In this document: piece by piece, positions 15,780 to 24,678 of the stretch
Layout: each line of letters begins with the position of its first letter
Position numbering within the stretch: the stretch's first letter is position 1
Assembly: GCF_029382225.1 (NCBI RefSeq)
Contig: NZ_JARLTC010000019.1
Span: 124,001-188,000, forward strand
Direction: 5' to 3'
Length of the DNA: 64,000 nucleotides
Origin: Spongiactinospora sp. TRM90649
Lineage (GTDB): Bacteria; Actinomycetota; Actinomycetes; Streptosporangiales; Streptosporangiaceae
Position numbers and translations under genes: made by a program
Notes under the pieces: generated by a model
Databases searched by the model: none
What the model was told of the DNA's origin: nothing
The model's input: only the letters and a program-made list of their open reading frames with translations

Positions 15780-17660
15780 ATGGCGGTCGTGGACAGGGAC
15801 GGCCAGGACACCCTTCGGGCGCCTCGGTCGGCCTCAGCCGCTCCATACGCACCTCGCGACCCCGACAACCCCCGGGAGTGGTGCGTGTCGGCGATCTCGC
15901 GGCTCGGGGCGGGCCAGCCGGAGGCCGCGCTGGAGGCGGCCCGGAGTGCCATCGACCGCGATCCGCGCCTGGAGTGGGGGCACCGGATCGCGAGCCTGGC
16001 TCTCGAACGGCTGGGGCAGGACGAGGACGCGGTGGACCACGCCGAGCGGGCCGTACGGCTGGCCCCCGGCTCGTGGGCGGCACGGCTGCGCCTGGCCCGG
16101 GCGCTGTGTCGGCTGCCCGGCCGCTGGCGCGAGTCCTGGACGCAGGCCGCCAAGGCGCTCTGGTTCGCCCCCGAGGAACCCGACGTGCGGGTGCTCGTCG
16201 GAGATCTCGCGCTCGTACGGGGAGAGCACCGCCGGGCCGCCGTGGCGTACCGGGCGGCGCTGCGCGGCGACCCCGACCACCCGGGGGCGCGGATCAACCT
16301 CGGCCTGACCATGCTGCGCTGGGAGCGCGCGCACGGGCCGTACCACGAGCACCCCGGCCACCCCGGCCACCCCGACCACCCCGACCACGCTGTGGACCCC
16401 AAGGACGCGGCGCGGACGCGCCGTGCTTTCGAGATGTGGACCAGGCAGGTCCGCGTCCTGCTCGCGGTCGCGATCGCACTGGTGGCCGCCACGGCCTTCG
16501 GCGCGGAGCTGAGCGCGGAAGCCCGGGTGGGCGGCCTGCTGCTCCTGCTGCCGGTGATCGCGCTGACCGTGCGCCAGGCCCGGCGGGTGCCGCTGTGGCG
16601 TCACGCGAGCGCGCTCCTGGCCCGCGACGCCCGGCTCGGCCTGGCCGTCTGCGTCACCCCGGTCACCGTGCTGGCCTATACCGCCGCCGTGCTGACCCTC
16701 CCGGACAGCGGCGTGGATCGGGCGTGGACCTCGCTGGCCGGGTGGGTGCTGCTCAACGGTCCCATCATCGCCGTGGCGAAGGTGCTCGCGGACGCCTGGC
16801 GGGGGCGGCCCGTCCGCGCCCTCGCCGAGTTCGCGGCGGCGCTGCCCGAGCGCACGGCCAGGCGCGACGCGGGGGTGGGCGTGTGGATCGTGGTGGCCCG
16901 CGCCTGGTCGGTGCTGCTGACGCTGGCCGGTCTGGCGCTGCTGTCCGGCGAACCGCCGCTCGCGCTCGGCGCCGCCGTGGTGCCGCTCGCCCTGGCCCGT
17001 GCCTGGCGGGTCGCCGGGCTCGGCGGCCGGGTGGGCGCGATCCTGACCGGTGACCGGGTCCTGGCCGTCGTGCTGGTGCTGCTCGCGGTCGCCTGCCTGG
17101 CCCTGTCCCTGGCCGCGGCGCTGCCCGAGGCCGCGCTGTGGGCGTGGTGCGCCGGGGTCGGCGCGCTGACGGCGATGGCCGTGGCCTTCGGGGTGCGCGC
17201 CGCCCGCGCCTGGTGGCGGGGCTCGCCCGGCCCCTGGCGCGCGTCACTGGTCATGTGCGACGGCTGCGGCCGGCGGCTGCCGGGCGACGTGCGCCCGGCG
17301 GTGGGCCTGAGCGAGGAGGTGCGCCGGGCGTTCACCTCCTCCCGTGGCGTGGTGCTCGCCTATTCCGGTCCGAGTGGTCCCCGCGCCCTGGCCGTCGGCG
17401 CGGTCACCTCGGTCGGACCGGCGGGGGAGCTGCGCCTGATCGCGGGCGACGAGGCCTGGCAGGCCGCCGAGCGGGACCCCAGGGTGGCGGTCTTCGTGGC
17501 CGATCCGGCCGACCGGCGGTTCTGGGCGGAGGTACGCGGTATCGCGCTCGGTGACCCCGAGGCGGAGGTGCTGCGCGTGACGCCGAAGGAAGTGGTCGTG
17601 GGCGAGTACCCGGGGCGTCATCAGGGAAGGCACCAAGATGACCGGCCCGGCCGTACCTGA
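15780..17660 (+). CDS. TPR - polytopic membrane - flavin-barrel-like fusion protein
   Basis: The 626-residue protein has three parts. Residues about 30-185 are TPR-like helical repeats (AALEAARSAIDRDPRLEWGH; AVDHAERAVRLAPGSW). Residues about 225-480 contain roughly eight hydrophobic helices. The C-terminal 150 residues resemble a pyridoxamine-phosphate-oxidase-type FMN-binding barrel (VVLAYSG, AERDPRVAVFVADP, FWAEVRGIA, LRVTPKEVVV), entered by a CDGC motif. I do not recognise this combination as a named family. A His/Pro/Gly/Asp repeat sits between the TPR and membrane parts. The start ATG lacks a strong Shine-Dalgarno site. A membrane-bound AAA+ gene follows after 147 bp and may be functionally linked. 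Confidence 0.8.
   Translation: MAVVDRDGQDTLRAPRSASAAPYAPRDPDNPREWCVSAISRLGAGQPEAALEAARSAIDRDPRLEWGHRIASLALERLGQDEDAVDHAERAVRLAPGSWAARLRLARALCRLPGRWRESWTQAAKALWFAPEEPDVRVLVGDLALVRGEHRRAAVAYRAALRGDPDHPGARINLGLTMLRWERAHGPYHEHPGHPGHPDHPDHAVDPKDAARTRRAFEMWTRQVRVLLAVAIALVAATAFGAELSAEARVGGLLLLLPVIALTVRQARRVPLWRHASALLARDARLGLAVCVTPVTVLAYTAAVLTLPDSGVDRAWTSLAGWVLLNGPIIAVAKVLADAWRGRPVRALAEFAAALPERTARRDAGVGVWIVVARAWSVLLTLAGLALLSGEPPLALGAAVVPLALARAWRVAGLGGRVGAILTGDRVLAVVLVLLAVACLALSLAAALPEAALWAWCAGVGALTAMAVAFGVRAARAWWRGSPGPWRASLVMCDGCGRRLPGDVRPAVGLSEEVRRAFTSSRGVVLAYSGPSGPRALAVGAVTSVGPAGELRLIAGDEAWQAAERDPRVAVFVADPADRRFWAEVRGIALGDPEAEVLRVTPKEVVVGEYPGRHQGRHQDDRPGRT
16350..16388. repeat. 9-nt tandem repeat encoding HPG/HPD units
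   Basis: Four copies of CACCCCGRC, plus a final CAC, encode HPGHPGHPDHPDH at the junction between the TPR region and the first membrane helix. The in-frame array may vary in copy number. A run of five His could bind metal. Confidence 0.85.
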
Positions 17661-17807
17661 CGGGGCGGTTTCGAGGAGGTAGCCCTGAACGCCTGCGCCC
17701 GGCGGCCCCGCGGATCTCCATGGCGCGCCACGCCGAAACGCCGGACGGCGCAGGCGCCCAAACGTCGCTCCCGTGCGGTATAACCGGGGGCGGACCGGGG
17801 AGGCGTG

Positions 17808-20153
17808 ATGCGGGATTCCGGCAGGGCCCGGCCGACGGGGCGGGCTGCGGCCAGGGGACTGTTCGAACAGATCCGAGTGCGGTATTTCCAGATCTCACCG
17901 CCCGTCCGGCGGGTGGGCTACGTCGTCGTGGCGATCGGTTCCGTCGGCCTCGCCGCCGCCCTCGGCTGGCAGTTGTTCGACACCTTCGTCCTGACCGTCG
18001 CGCTGCTCGGCTTCCTCGCGCTGACCCTGCGCTTCCCCAGGGCCGCCGCCACCGTCGTGGTGCTGCTCGGCTGGACGCTGATGCTGCCGGTCTTCATGAG
18101 CATGTTCGGCACCCAGTCGTTCGCGCCCGCGCTGCTGATGCTGCTCGGCCTGATCGTCGCGGGCGTCGCGCACCTGATCCGCTGGGTCCCGCCCTGGGTC
18201 ACCGCCCTGGCCGCGCTGGTCGTCGCGGGGCTGCTCACCGGCGCGGTGTTCCTCGTGTCGCCGCTCGGCGCGCTCTGGGCCGCGTACGCCGGGGCCGCCG
18301 CCGTCCTGGCCTTCCGCTTCGTCGCCGCCCGCCGGGTGCGGGCCGCGCTGGCCGCCGCCGAGCCCAGGGCCGTCCAGGTCAGGGCCCGCGACGGCGCGCC
18401 CCCGCAGGGCGCCGCGCCGTCCACGGCCACCGCTCCGCCGCCGATCACGGTGGAAGACGCCCTGGGCGAGCTGGAGCGCATGATCGGGCTGCTGCCGGTC
18501 AAGGAGCAGGTGCGATCGATCGCCGCCTCCATCGAGGCGTCCCGCCTGCGCGCGGAGGCGGGCTACGCCAACGACCGGCCCATGCGGCACTTCGTGTTCG
18601 TCGGCCCGCCCGGCACCGGCAAGACCAGCGTGGCCAGGACGGTCGCCAAGATCTTCTACGCGTTCGGCCTGCTGGAGACCCCCTACGTGGTCGAGGCGCA
18701 GCGCGCCGACCTGGTGGGCGAGTACCTGGGCGCGACCGCGATCAAGACCAACGAGCTGATCGACCGGGCCCTCGGCGGGGTGCTGTTCATCGACGAGGCG
18801 TACAGCCTGATGAACACCGGCGACGGCCAGGCCGACCGGTTCGGCGCGGAGGCCGTGCAGACCCTGCTCAAGCGGGCCGAGGACGACCGGGAACGCCTGA
18901 TCATCATCCTGGCCGGATACGAGAAGGAGATGGGCGCCTTCCTGGCCTCCAACCCGGGGCTGTCCTCCAGGTTCGCCACCAGGGTCAAGTTCCCCAGTTA
19001 CAGCTCCGCAGAGCTGCTGGGCATCACCGAGCAGCTGCAGCGCGCGCGCGGCGACCGGCTGGCCGCCGACGCGCGCCCGGTGCTGGCCGGGTTCCTCGAC
19101 GACGCCGCGCGCCGCGGCCTGGTCGACGAGCTGGGCAACGCCAGGTTCGCGCGCAGCCTGGTCGAGGCCGCCGCGCAGGCCCGCGACGTGCGGGTGGTCG
19201 GCGCGGGCGGCTCGCCCACCGCCGACGACCTGATGGTCACCGCCGTCCCCGACGTCACCAAGGCGTTCGAGGAGCTGACCGCGCGGTTCCGCGGCTTCGC
19301 GGCGATCCCCACGCTGGAAGAGGCCCTCGCCGACCTCGACCGGATGGCCGGGCTGGAGCCCGTCAAGCGGCAGGTCCACGCGATCACCGCGCAGCTCCGG
19401 GTCGCCCGGATGCGCCAGGAGCAGGGCCTGCCCACCCCGCCGCAGATGCGGCACTTCGTCTTCACCGGCCCTCCGGGCACCGGCAAGACCACGGTGGCGC
19501 GCATCCTGGGCCGCATCTTCGCCGCCCTCGGCCTGCTCTCTCGCCCCGACGTCGTGGAGGCGCAGCGCGCCGACCTCGTGGGCCAGCACCTCGGCGCCAC
19601 CGCGATCAAGACCAACGAGCTGGTCGACCGGGCGCTCGGCGGGGTGCTGTTCATCGACGAGGCGTACAGCCTGATCAACACCGGCTACGCGGGGGGCGAC
19701 GCCTTCGGCTCCGAGGCCGTGCAGACCCTGCTCAAGCGGGCCGAGGACGACCGCGACCGGCTGGTGATCGTGATCGCCGGCTACGCCCGCGAGATGGACG
19801 CCTTCCTGTCCACCAACCCGGGCCTGGCCAGCCGCTTCAACCAGCGCGTGGGGTTCCCCTCCTACGCGCCCGGCGAACTGGCCCAGATCGCCGAGGTGCT
19901 CGCCGAGCAGGCGGGCGACCGGTTCGACGACGCCGCGCGGCGCGACCTCGCCGAGGTGTTCGGCTGGGTGTGCGGCGAGGGCCTGATCGACGGCCTGGGG
20001 AACGGCCGCTTCGCCCGCTCCCTGTTCGAGCGCGCCGCGATGCGCCGCGACGTGCGGCTCGCCGCCCACGGCGAGGAGCCCAGCGCCGCCGAACTCACCA
20101 CCATCACCAGCGAAGACGTGCGCACCGCGGTCGACGAGCTGCCCGAGCGCTGA
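17808..20153 (+). CDS. Membrane-anchored double AAA+ ATPase of the CbxX/CfxQ (EccA-like) family
   Basis: The 781-residue protein has an N-terminal membrane region (about 38-160, four to five helices), a linker, and two complete AAA+ modules of the CbbX type. Module 1 has GPPGTGKTS and VLFIDEAYSLMN; module 2 has GPPGTGKTT and VLFIDEAYSLIN. Both contain VEAQRADLVG and the R-finger region SRF. CbbX remodels RuBisCO, and EccA acts in type VII secretion; neither partner is nearby. A membrane-fixed tandem version suggests remodelling of a membrane or envelope complex, possibly with the TPR-membrane protein upstream. The ATG at 17808 is preferred over the GTG at 17805 because GGAGG lies only 1 nt from the latter. 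TATAAC at 17779-17784 could be a -10 element. Confidence 0.9.
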   Translation: MRDSGRARPTGRAAARGLFEQIRVRYFQISPPVRRVGYVVVAIGSVGLAAALGWQLFDTFVLTVALLGFLALTLRFPRAAATVVVLLGWTLMLPVFMSMFGTQSFAPALLMLLGLIVAGVAHLIRWVPPWVTALAALVVAGLLTGAVFLVSPLGALWAAYAGAAAVLAFRFVAARRVRAALAAAEPRAVQVRARDGAPPQGAAPSTATAPPPITVEDALGELERMIGLLPVKEQVRSIAASIEASRLRAEAGYANDRPMRHFVFVGPPGTGKTSVARTVAKIFYAFGLLETPYVVEAQRADLVGEYLGATAIKTNELIDRALGGVLFIDEAYSLMNTGDGQADRFGAEAVQTLLKRAEDDRERLIIILAGYEKEMGAFLASNPGLSSRFATRVKFPSYSSAELLGITEQLQRARGDRLAADARPVLAGFLDDAARRGLVDELGNARFARSLVEAAAQARDVRVVGAGGSPTADDLMVTAVPDVTKAFEELTARFRGFAAIPTLEEALADLDRMAGLEPVKRQVHAITAQLRVARMRQEQGLPTPPQMRHFVFTGPPGTGKTTVARILGRIFAALGLLSRPDVVEAQRADLVGQHLGATAIKTNELVDRALGGVLFIDEAYSLINTGYAGGDAFGSEAVQTLLKRAEDDRDRLVIVIAGYAREMDAFLSTNPGLASRFNQRVGFPSYAPGELAQIAEVLAEQAGDRFDDAARRDLAEVFGWVCGEGLIDGLGNGRFARSLFERAAMRRDVRLAAHGEEPSAAELTTITSEDVRTAVDELPER
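18690..18823 (+). repeat. Internal direct repeat, copy 1 (copy 2 at 19555-19684)
   Basis: The segments coding for the Walker B to sensor region of the two AAA+ modules are nearly identical at DNA level. Stretches such as the codons for IKTNEL and GVLFIDEAYSLI match base for base. Downstream, the codons for EAVQTLLKRAEDDR (about 18849 and 19714) match too. Matching of synonymous sites suggests recent gene conversion between the modules. Confidence 0.7.
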
Positions 20154-20244
20154 CCGGGCCGGTCGATCGCCGCTCCCGGACCGGCACCCCTTCCATGATT
20201 ACACTCGGTAGCGTGCTATCACACTGCGCACATAGGAGGGGATC

Positions 20245-21990
20245 GTGGGAGCTGTCCGGCACCGGAGTGCGAGGCGCGCCACCGTGCTCGCCGTCGTCGT
20301 CCTCGTCGGGGCCCCGGGCTGCGGGGCGACGAAGAACGAGACGGACCACGGCGGCGGCGTGGGGGTGGCCAGGGCCATCGACATCAACGCCGTGCCCCGT
20401 GAGAAGGTGCGCGAAGGCGGCACCCTCCGCTGGGGCATCGACGAGTATCCCGACCAGTGGAACCGCAACCACCTCGACGGCAACCGGGCCGAGGTGGAGC
20501 TGATCACCGACGCCCTGATGCCCACGCCGTTCCGCTCCGACGAGCGGGGCGGCCTGCGCGCCGACCCCGACTACGTCACCGAGGCCGCCGTCACCGACAC
20601 CAGGCCGAGGCAGGTCGTCACGCTGACCCTCAACCCGCGGGCGCGCTGGTCCGACGGCACCGCCGTCACCTGGGCCGACTACGCCGCCCAGTGGCAGGCG
20701 CTGAGCGGCGTCGTCAAGGGGTACCGGGCCGCGTCCACGACCGGATACAAGGACATCAAGAGCGTCGCCAAGGGCGAGAACGAGTACCAGGTGGTCATCA
20801 CCTTCGCCCGCCCGTTCGCGGACTGGCGGTCGCTGTTCACCCCGCTCTACCCGAAGAGCACCAACGGCGACCCGAAGGTGTTCGACCACTCCTGGCTGCG
20901 GGCGCTGCCGGTCTCGGCGGGGCCGTTCAGGTTCGGCACCCTCGACCCGGCGGCCAGAACCGTCACGATCGTCCGAGACCCCGCTTGGTGGGGCGAGCCG
21001 GCCAAGCTCGACCAGATCGTCTTCCAGGCGAAGGCGAAGCCCGCGCTCACCGCCGCCTTCGTCGGCGGTGAGCTGGACGTCTTCGACCTCGGCTCCTCGG
21101 CGGCCGACTTCGAGCGCGTCCGGGAGGCGCCGGGCGCGCGGGTGCGCCAGGCGTCCGGGCCCGACTTCCGCCACTTCACGTTCAACGGCGAGAGCCCGAT
21201 CCTGTCCGACCCGCTGGTGCGCAGGGCCGTCGCGATGGGCCTGGACCGCCGCGCCATCGCCGCCTCCGACCTGGCGGGCCTGGGCTGGCCGGGCGAGCCG
21301 CTGAACAACCACTTCTTCATGCACAACCAGCACGGCTACCTGGCCAACGGGGGCAAGGTCGGCCGCTACGACGTGGCCGGGGCCCGCCGGCTGCTGGAGG
21401 AGGCCGGCTGGCGGGCGCCGAGCGCGGCCGGGGCGGGCGCCGCGAGCCCGGCGGCGGGCGTGATCAGGCAGAAGGACGGCAAGCAGCTCACCCTGCGCTT
21501 CCTGATCCCCGCCGGGCTGCAGATCGGCCGGTCGGAGGGCGAGCAGGCCCAGGCCATGCTCAAGGAGATCGGCGTCAACCTGGTGCTGCAGTCGGTGCCC
21601 GGCGACGACTTCTTCGCCCGGTACATCATCCCCGGCGACTACGACATCGCGCCGTTCTCCTACCTGGGCACGCCGTACCCGGTGTCCAGCTCCCAAGGGC
21701 TGTACGCCGACGCCGTGACCGGCGCGGGCGGGCGCCGGAGCTGGAACGCCAACCTGGCCCGCATCGGCAGCCCGGAGATCGACACCGCGATGCGGCGGGC
21801 GACCAGGGCGCTCGATCCAGGCCGGGCCCGCGCGCTCACCAACCGGGCCGACGCGCTGATCTGGCGGCAGGTGAACGTGCTGCCGCTCTACCAGCGCCCG
21901 CAGAACGTGGCCGTCCGGTCGAACCTGGCCAACGTCGGCGCGCGCGGGTTCTACGACCTGCGTTACGCCGACATCGGCTTCACCGGCTAG
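20245..21990 (+). CDS. ABC transporter substrate-binding lipoprotein, family 5 (peptide/nickel type)
   Basis: The 581-residue protein begins with a signal sequence (VRHRSARRATVLAVVVLVGAPG, quoted in part) and a Cys at about 26, a probable though imperfect lipobox (APGC). The body is an SBP_bac_5 protein: EGGTLRWGIDEYPDQWNRNH in part, LNPRARWSDGTAVTWADY, DPLVRRAVAMGLDRRAI and the C-terminal VNVLPLYQRP. It should bind oligopeptides or similar solutes outside the membrane. The start is the GTG at 20245 with GGAGGGG upstream. No permease or ATPase genes follow, so it is an orphan. Its stop overlaps the stop of the convergent ABM gene in a shared CTAG. Confidence 0.92.
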   Translation: MGAVRHRSARRATVLAVVVLVGAPGCGATKNETDHGGGVGVARAIDINAVPREKVREGGTLRWGIDEYPDQWNRNHLDGNRAEVELITDALMPTPFRSDERGGLRADPDYVTEAAVTDTRPRQVVTLTLNPRARWSDGTAVTWADYAAQWQALSGVVKGYRAASTTGYKDIKSVAKGENEYQVVITFARPFADWRSLFTPLYPKSTNGDPKVFDHSWLRALPVSAGPFRFGTLDPAARTVTIVRDPAWWGEPAKLDQIVFQAKAKPALTAAFVGGELDVFDLGSSAADFERVREAPGARVRQASGPDFRHFTFNGESPILSDPLVRRAVAMGLDRRAIAASDLAGLGWPGEPLNNHFFMHNQHGYLANGGKVGRYDVAGARRLLEEAGWRAPSAAGAGAASPAAGVIRQKDGKQLTLRFLIPAGLQIGRSEGEQAQAMLKEIGVNLVLQSVPGDDFFARYIIPGDYDIAPFSYLGTPYPVSSSQGLYADAVTGAGGRRSWNANLARIGSPEIDTAMRRATRALDPGRARALTNRADALIWRQVNVLPLYQRPQNVAVRSNLANVGARGFYDLRYADIGFTG

Positions 21991-22304
21991 CCCCGGCCCG
22001 ACGCCGACGCCGAGACGATGTCGAGCAGCTCGATGGGCCGCTCGGGGTCGTAGAACGGGCGCAGCGCCGCCGTGGCCGGGCGGTGGCCGGGGCTGCGCTC
22101 CCACGAGTCGAACGCCTCACGGCTGGCCCACTCGCTGGTCACCACGAAGGCTCCCGGGTCGTCGGGGTATCTCCACAGTTCGGTGCGCAGCAGGCCGGGC
22201 GTTCCCGCGAGCGAGTCGCCGATCGCGTGGTAGGCGCTGGTCACCGTGCCCGCCGACTCCGGGGGCACGCGGTACCACAGCAGGATGCGGACGCGGCCCG
22301 TCAC
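21987..22304 (-). CDS. ABM-fold monooxygenase (antibiotic biosynthesis monooxygenase family)
   Basis: This 105-residue protein has the dimeric ferredoxin-like ABM pattern: VRILLWYRVPPESAGTV, a TPGLLRTELWR strand, FVVTSEWASREAFDSWERS, and a closing beta-strand. Cofactor-free enzymes of this type oxidise anthrone-like intermediates to quinones in aromatic polyketide pathways (TcmH, ActVA-Orf6 type). It lies 43 bp after the ketoreductase gene on the same strand, so the two form a small operon at the left edge of the polyketide cluster. The start is a GTG at 22304. Confidence 0.85.
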   Translation of the reverse strand: MTGRVRILLWYRVPPESAGTVTSAYHAIGDSLAGTPGLLRTELWRYPDDPGAFVVTSEWASREAFDSWERSPGHRPATAALRPFYDPERPIELLDIVSASASGRG

Positions 22305-22347
22305 GCGGCCACCTCCGGGGACGGCCCACCCCGGGCGGGGCCCACCG

Positions 22348-23076
22348 TCAGGTCCCCCCGTCCACGTCGATGGTCGCCCCGGTGATGTAGGAGGCGAGGT
22401 CGGAGGCGAGGAACGCCACCACGTTCGCGACCTCCTCCGGCCTGCCCAGCCGGCCCAGGCTGATGATCGACTTGTAGTGGTCGGCGCGGGCCGCCGGGAT
22501 GTCGATGGTCTGGATCACCCCCGGCTGGACCACGTTGACCCGCACGCCCTTGGGGCCGAGCTCCTTGCACAGCGTGCGGGACAACCCGATCAGCCCCGCC
22601 TTGGCCGCGGTGTAGTGCGCGCGCATGGGCAGGCCCACGGTGGCCACCTTCGACCCGACCAGCACCACCGAGGCGCCCTCGGGCAGCAGCGGCAGCGACT
22701 CGCTGACCACGGAGAAGGCGCCGGTCAGGTTGGTGTCCAGGATCCGCCGCCACTCGTCGACGGACAGCTCGGCGAAGGGGACGTGCGAGATCGTGCCCGC
22801 GTTGCAGACGACGACGTCCAGGCCGCCGAGCCGGGCGCGGCACTCGCCCACCAGATGGGCGACCTGTGCCGGGTCGCTCACGTCCGCCTTGACCAGGTGG
22901 TGGTCGCGGCCGGTGAGCCGCAGGTCGTGGCGCAGGGCCTCGACCGCGTCGGACTCCTGCCGGTAGCACGCGACGACGTCGGCGCCGGCGCCCGCGAGGG
23001 CGAGCGCGACGGCGCGGCCGATGCCGCGGGTGCCGCCGGTGACCAGCGTCCGCTTGCCGTCCAGTTTCAGCTCCAT
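22348..23076 (-). CDS. SDR family ketoreductase (FabG-like), type II PKS associated
   Basis: The 242-residue enzyme is a classical short-chain dehydrogenase: a TGGTRGIG cofactor loop (13-20), NAG (92-94), and catalytic Ser142, Tyr155 and Lys159 (YTAAK). The C-terminus ends in GATIDVDGGT. The Arg after TGGT in the loop favours NADPH. In this setting it is likely to reduce a polyketide carbonyl, as the C-9 or C-19 ketoreductases of aromatic and pentangular polyketide pathways do. A stand-alone fatty-acid or other SDR role cannot be excluded. It is divergent from the second ABM gene across 185 bp. Confidence 0.87.
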   Translation of the reverse strand: MELKLDGKRTLVTGGTRGIGRAVALALAGAGADVVACYRQESDAVEALRHDLRLTGRDHHLVKADVSDPAQVAHLVGECRARLGGLDVVVCNAGTISHVPFAELSVDEWRRILDTNLTGAFSVVSESLPLLPEGASVVLVGSKVATVGLPMRAHYTAAKAGLIGLSRTLCKELGPKGVRVNVVQPGVIQTIDIPAARADHYKSIISLGRLGRPEEVANVVAFLASDLASYITGATIDVDGGT

Positions 23077-23261
23077 GGGTCTCCTCCCGTGTCGCTCCCT
23101 GCCTATCAGCGCTGTCTACCTCCGCGCGGTCAGCGACTCCGCCGCACGGCGGAGCCCGCGACCGGTACGGCGGCGGGAAGACGGAGGCGCGCCACGCCGG
23201 AACCCTGGCAGTGGACGCCTTTCGACGACGCCCGGCCGGACGACCGGCTGTAGGAGGACGA

Positions 23262-23609
23262 ATGATGGACACCGGACCCCACCCGGGGCCGCCGGTGCGG
23301 GCGGTGCTCGTCTTCACCGTGTGGCCGGCCGACACCGCGGAGTTCGAGCGGGCGTGGTCACGGGTCGCGGACTGGGCCCGGTCGTGGCCCGGCTGCGTTC
23401 GCCAGACGCTGTGCCGTACCGACGCGGCGGAGCCGACCTACGTGATCACCTCCGACTGGGTGGACCGCGCCGCGTTCCGCGCCTTCGAAAGGAGCGAGGA
23501 ACAGGACGCGGTCACGGCGGGGCTGCGGCGGCTGCGGCGCACGGCCCGCATGGAACTGCACACCCTCATCGCCGAGCGCAGCTCGCCTGGGACGGCCGGC
23601 GGGGCCTGA
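23262..23609 (+). CDS. Second ABM-fold monooxygenase
   Basis: The 115-residue protein starts at the ATG at 23262, preceded by AGGAGG. It has VRAVLVFTVWPADTAEFE, WPGCVRQTLCR, and YVITSDWVDRAAFRAFERSEEQ (in part), the ABM-fold pattern also seen in the leftward paralogue at 21987. Paired ABM monooxygenases occur in pentangular polyphenol pathways, where they oxidise successive positions of the polyketide. It precedes the two-component genes. Confidence 0.85.
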   Translation: MMDTGPHPGPPVRAVLVFTVWPADTAEFERAWSRVADWARSWPGCVRQTLCRTDAAEPTYVITSDWVDRAAFRAFERSEEQDAVTAGLRRLRRTARMELHTLIAERSSPGTAGGA

Positions 23610-23647
23610 CCGTCGGCATCGCGGAACCCGGGAGGCGAGTGGACCTT

Positions 23648-23690
23648 ATACGCTCTTTACTCTTCGCATACGCTCAGCAACAATGAGTAA
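23648..23690 (+). promoter_or_regulatory. Direct and inverted repeats before the two-component genes
   Basis: ATACGCTC occurs at 23648-23655 and again at 23668-23675, 20 bp apart and so on nearly the same helix face. Interlaced is a dyad TTACTC (23657-23662) / GAGTAA (23685-23690). The A/T-rich block lies 56-98 bp before the histidine kinase start. It looks like a promoter with an activator site, perhaps for the LuxR-type regulator encoded next. Confidence 0.45.
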
Positions 23691-23745
23691 GTGTACGTGT
23701 CGGTGACGTGCGCGACTCGGTGTTGAACGGGAGCCAGGTGCCGTG

Positions 23746-24678
23746 ATGGGAAGAGTCTGTTTCGGCGCCGCCCTCGGGGTGATGCTCGTGGTCGCGGTCT
23801 CGCTGCGGCGGGCGCTGCGGCGTCAGGTCGCCAGGAGCGATCCGAAGGAAGCGCTCGACGACGGGGCGCGCCGCGCGTTCGCGCGCGGCCTGCCGCCGCT
23901 TCGCCGCGCCCTGGCGGGCCTGCGCGGCGACCTGCCGTACGACCCTGGGCGCGGCCTGCCGGGTGACGCGGTCGCCGAGGTGTACCGCGAGCGCCGCCGC
24001 ATCGCGAGAGAGCTGCACGACACGGTCGGCCACGGCCTGCTGGTGATCGCCATGCACGCGCGGCGGCTGCCGTCGGTGGCTCCGGAGGCCGGGCCCGTCG
24101 CCGAGTCGATCGACGACATGGTGCGGGTCGTGCTCGCCGACATGCGCCGCATGGTGGGCGTGCTGCGCGGCGACCGCCGTCCGGCCGCGGCCGAGCGCGG
24201 CGAGCCATTGTCGGCCAGGGTGGCTTCGGTGGTCGGCCAGGTGCCGTCGGAGGACTCCGCGCGGCCGGTCGAGCTGACCATCTCTGGCGCCGAGCGCCGC
24301 CTGCCCGAGCCGGTCGAGACGATCGCGCTGCGGGTGGTCAGGGAAGGGCTCACCAACGCGCTCAAGTACGGCGACGGCACGACGGTCCGCGTGATGCTCG
24401 GCTTCGGCGGCGCCCGGTTGTCGGTCAGCGTGCGCAACGGCTGCGGCCAACCGGCCGGATACGTCCCGCGAGCGGCCGGCCACGGGCTGACCGGCCTGCG
24501 GGAAAGCGTGATCACCGAAGGCGGCGGCTTCGTGTGCGGCCCGCTCAGCGGCGGCGGCTTCCTGGTGCAGGCATGGCTGCCGGTCCAGGAGCACGTCCGG
24601 GCGAACGCGACGGGGCACGCCGGCGGATCCACAGAGACGGGGGAAGCTCATGAGATGTGTCCGTCTGCTCATCGTTGA
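23746..24678 (+). CDS. Sensor histidine kinase, NarL/DesK type (HisKA_3)
   Basis: The 310-residue protein has one N-terminal hydrophobic helix (about 5-20) and no recognisable sensor domain. Its dimerisation helix carries the phospho-acceptor RRIARELHDTVGHGL (His91). A HATPase domain follows with an N-box (REGLTNALKYG) and a G-box (GHGLTGLRES). It should phosphorylate the response regulator encoded downstream, with which it overlaps by 29 nt. The start may be the ATG at 23746 or the adjacent GTG at 23743. Position suggests pathway-specific control of the polyketide genes. Confidence 0.9.
   Translation: MGRVCFGAALGVMLVVAVSLRRALRRQVARSDPKEALDDGARRAFARGLPPLRRALAGLRGDLPYDPGRGLPGDAVAEVYRERRRIARELHDTVGHGLLVIAMHARRLPSVAPEAGPVAESIDDMVRVVLADMRRMVGVLRGDRRPAAAERGEPLSARVASVVGQVPSEDSARPVELTISGAERRLPEPVETIALRVVREGLTNALKYGDGTTVRVMLGFGGARLSVSVRNGCGQPAGYVPRAAGHGLTGLRESVITEGGGFVCGPLSGGGFLVQAWLPVQEHVRANATGHAGGSTETGEAHEMCPSAHR

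Noticed and set aside
17679..17785. Small frame behind a strong AGGAGG before the AAA+ gene
   Set aside because: No ATG, GTG or TTG at the right distance (only CTG); product has no features.
17895..20069. 724-codon leftward frame opposite the AAA+ gene
   Set aside because: Repeats of Val/Gly/Leu/His reflect the duplicated AAA+ sequence on the other strand.
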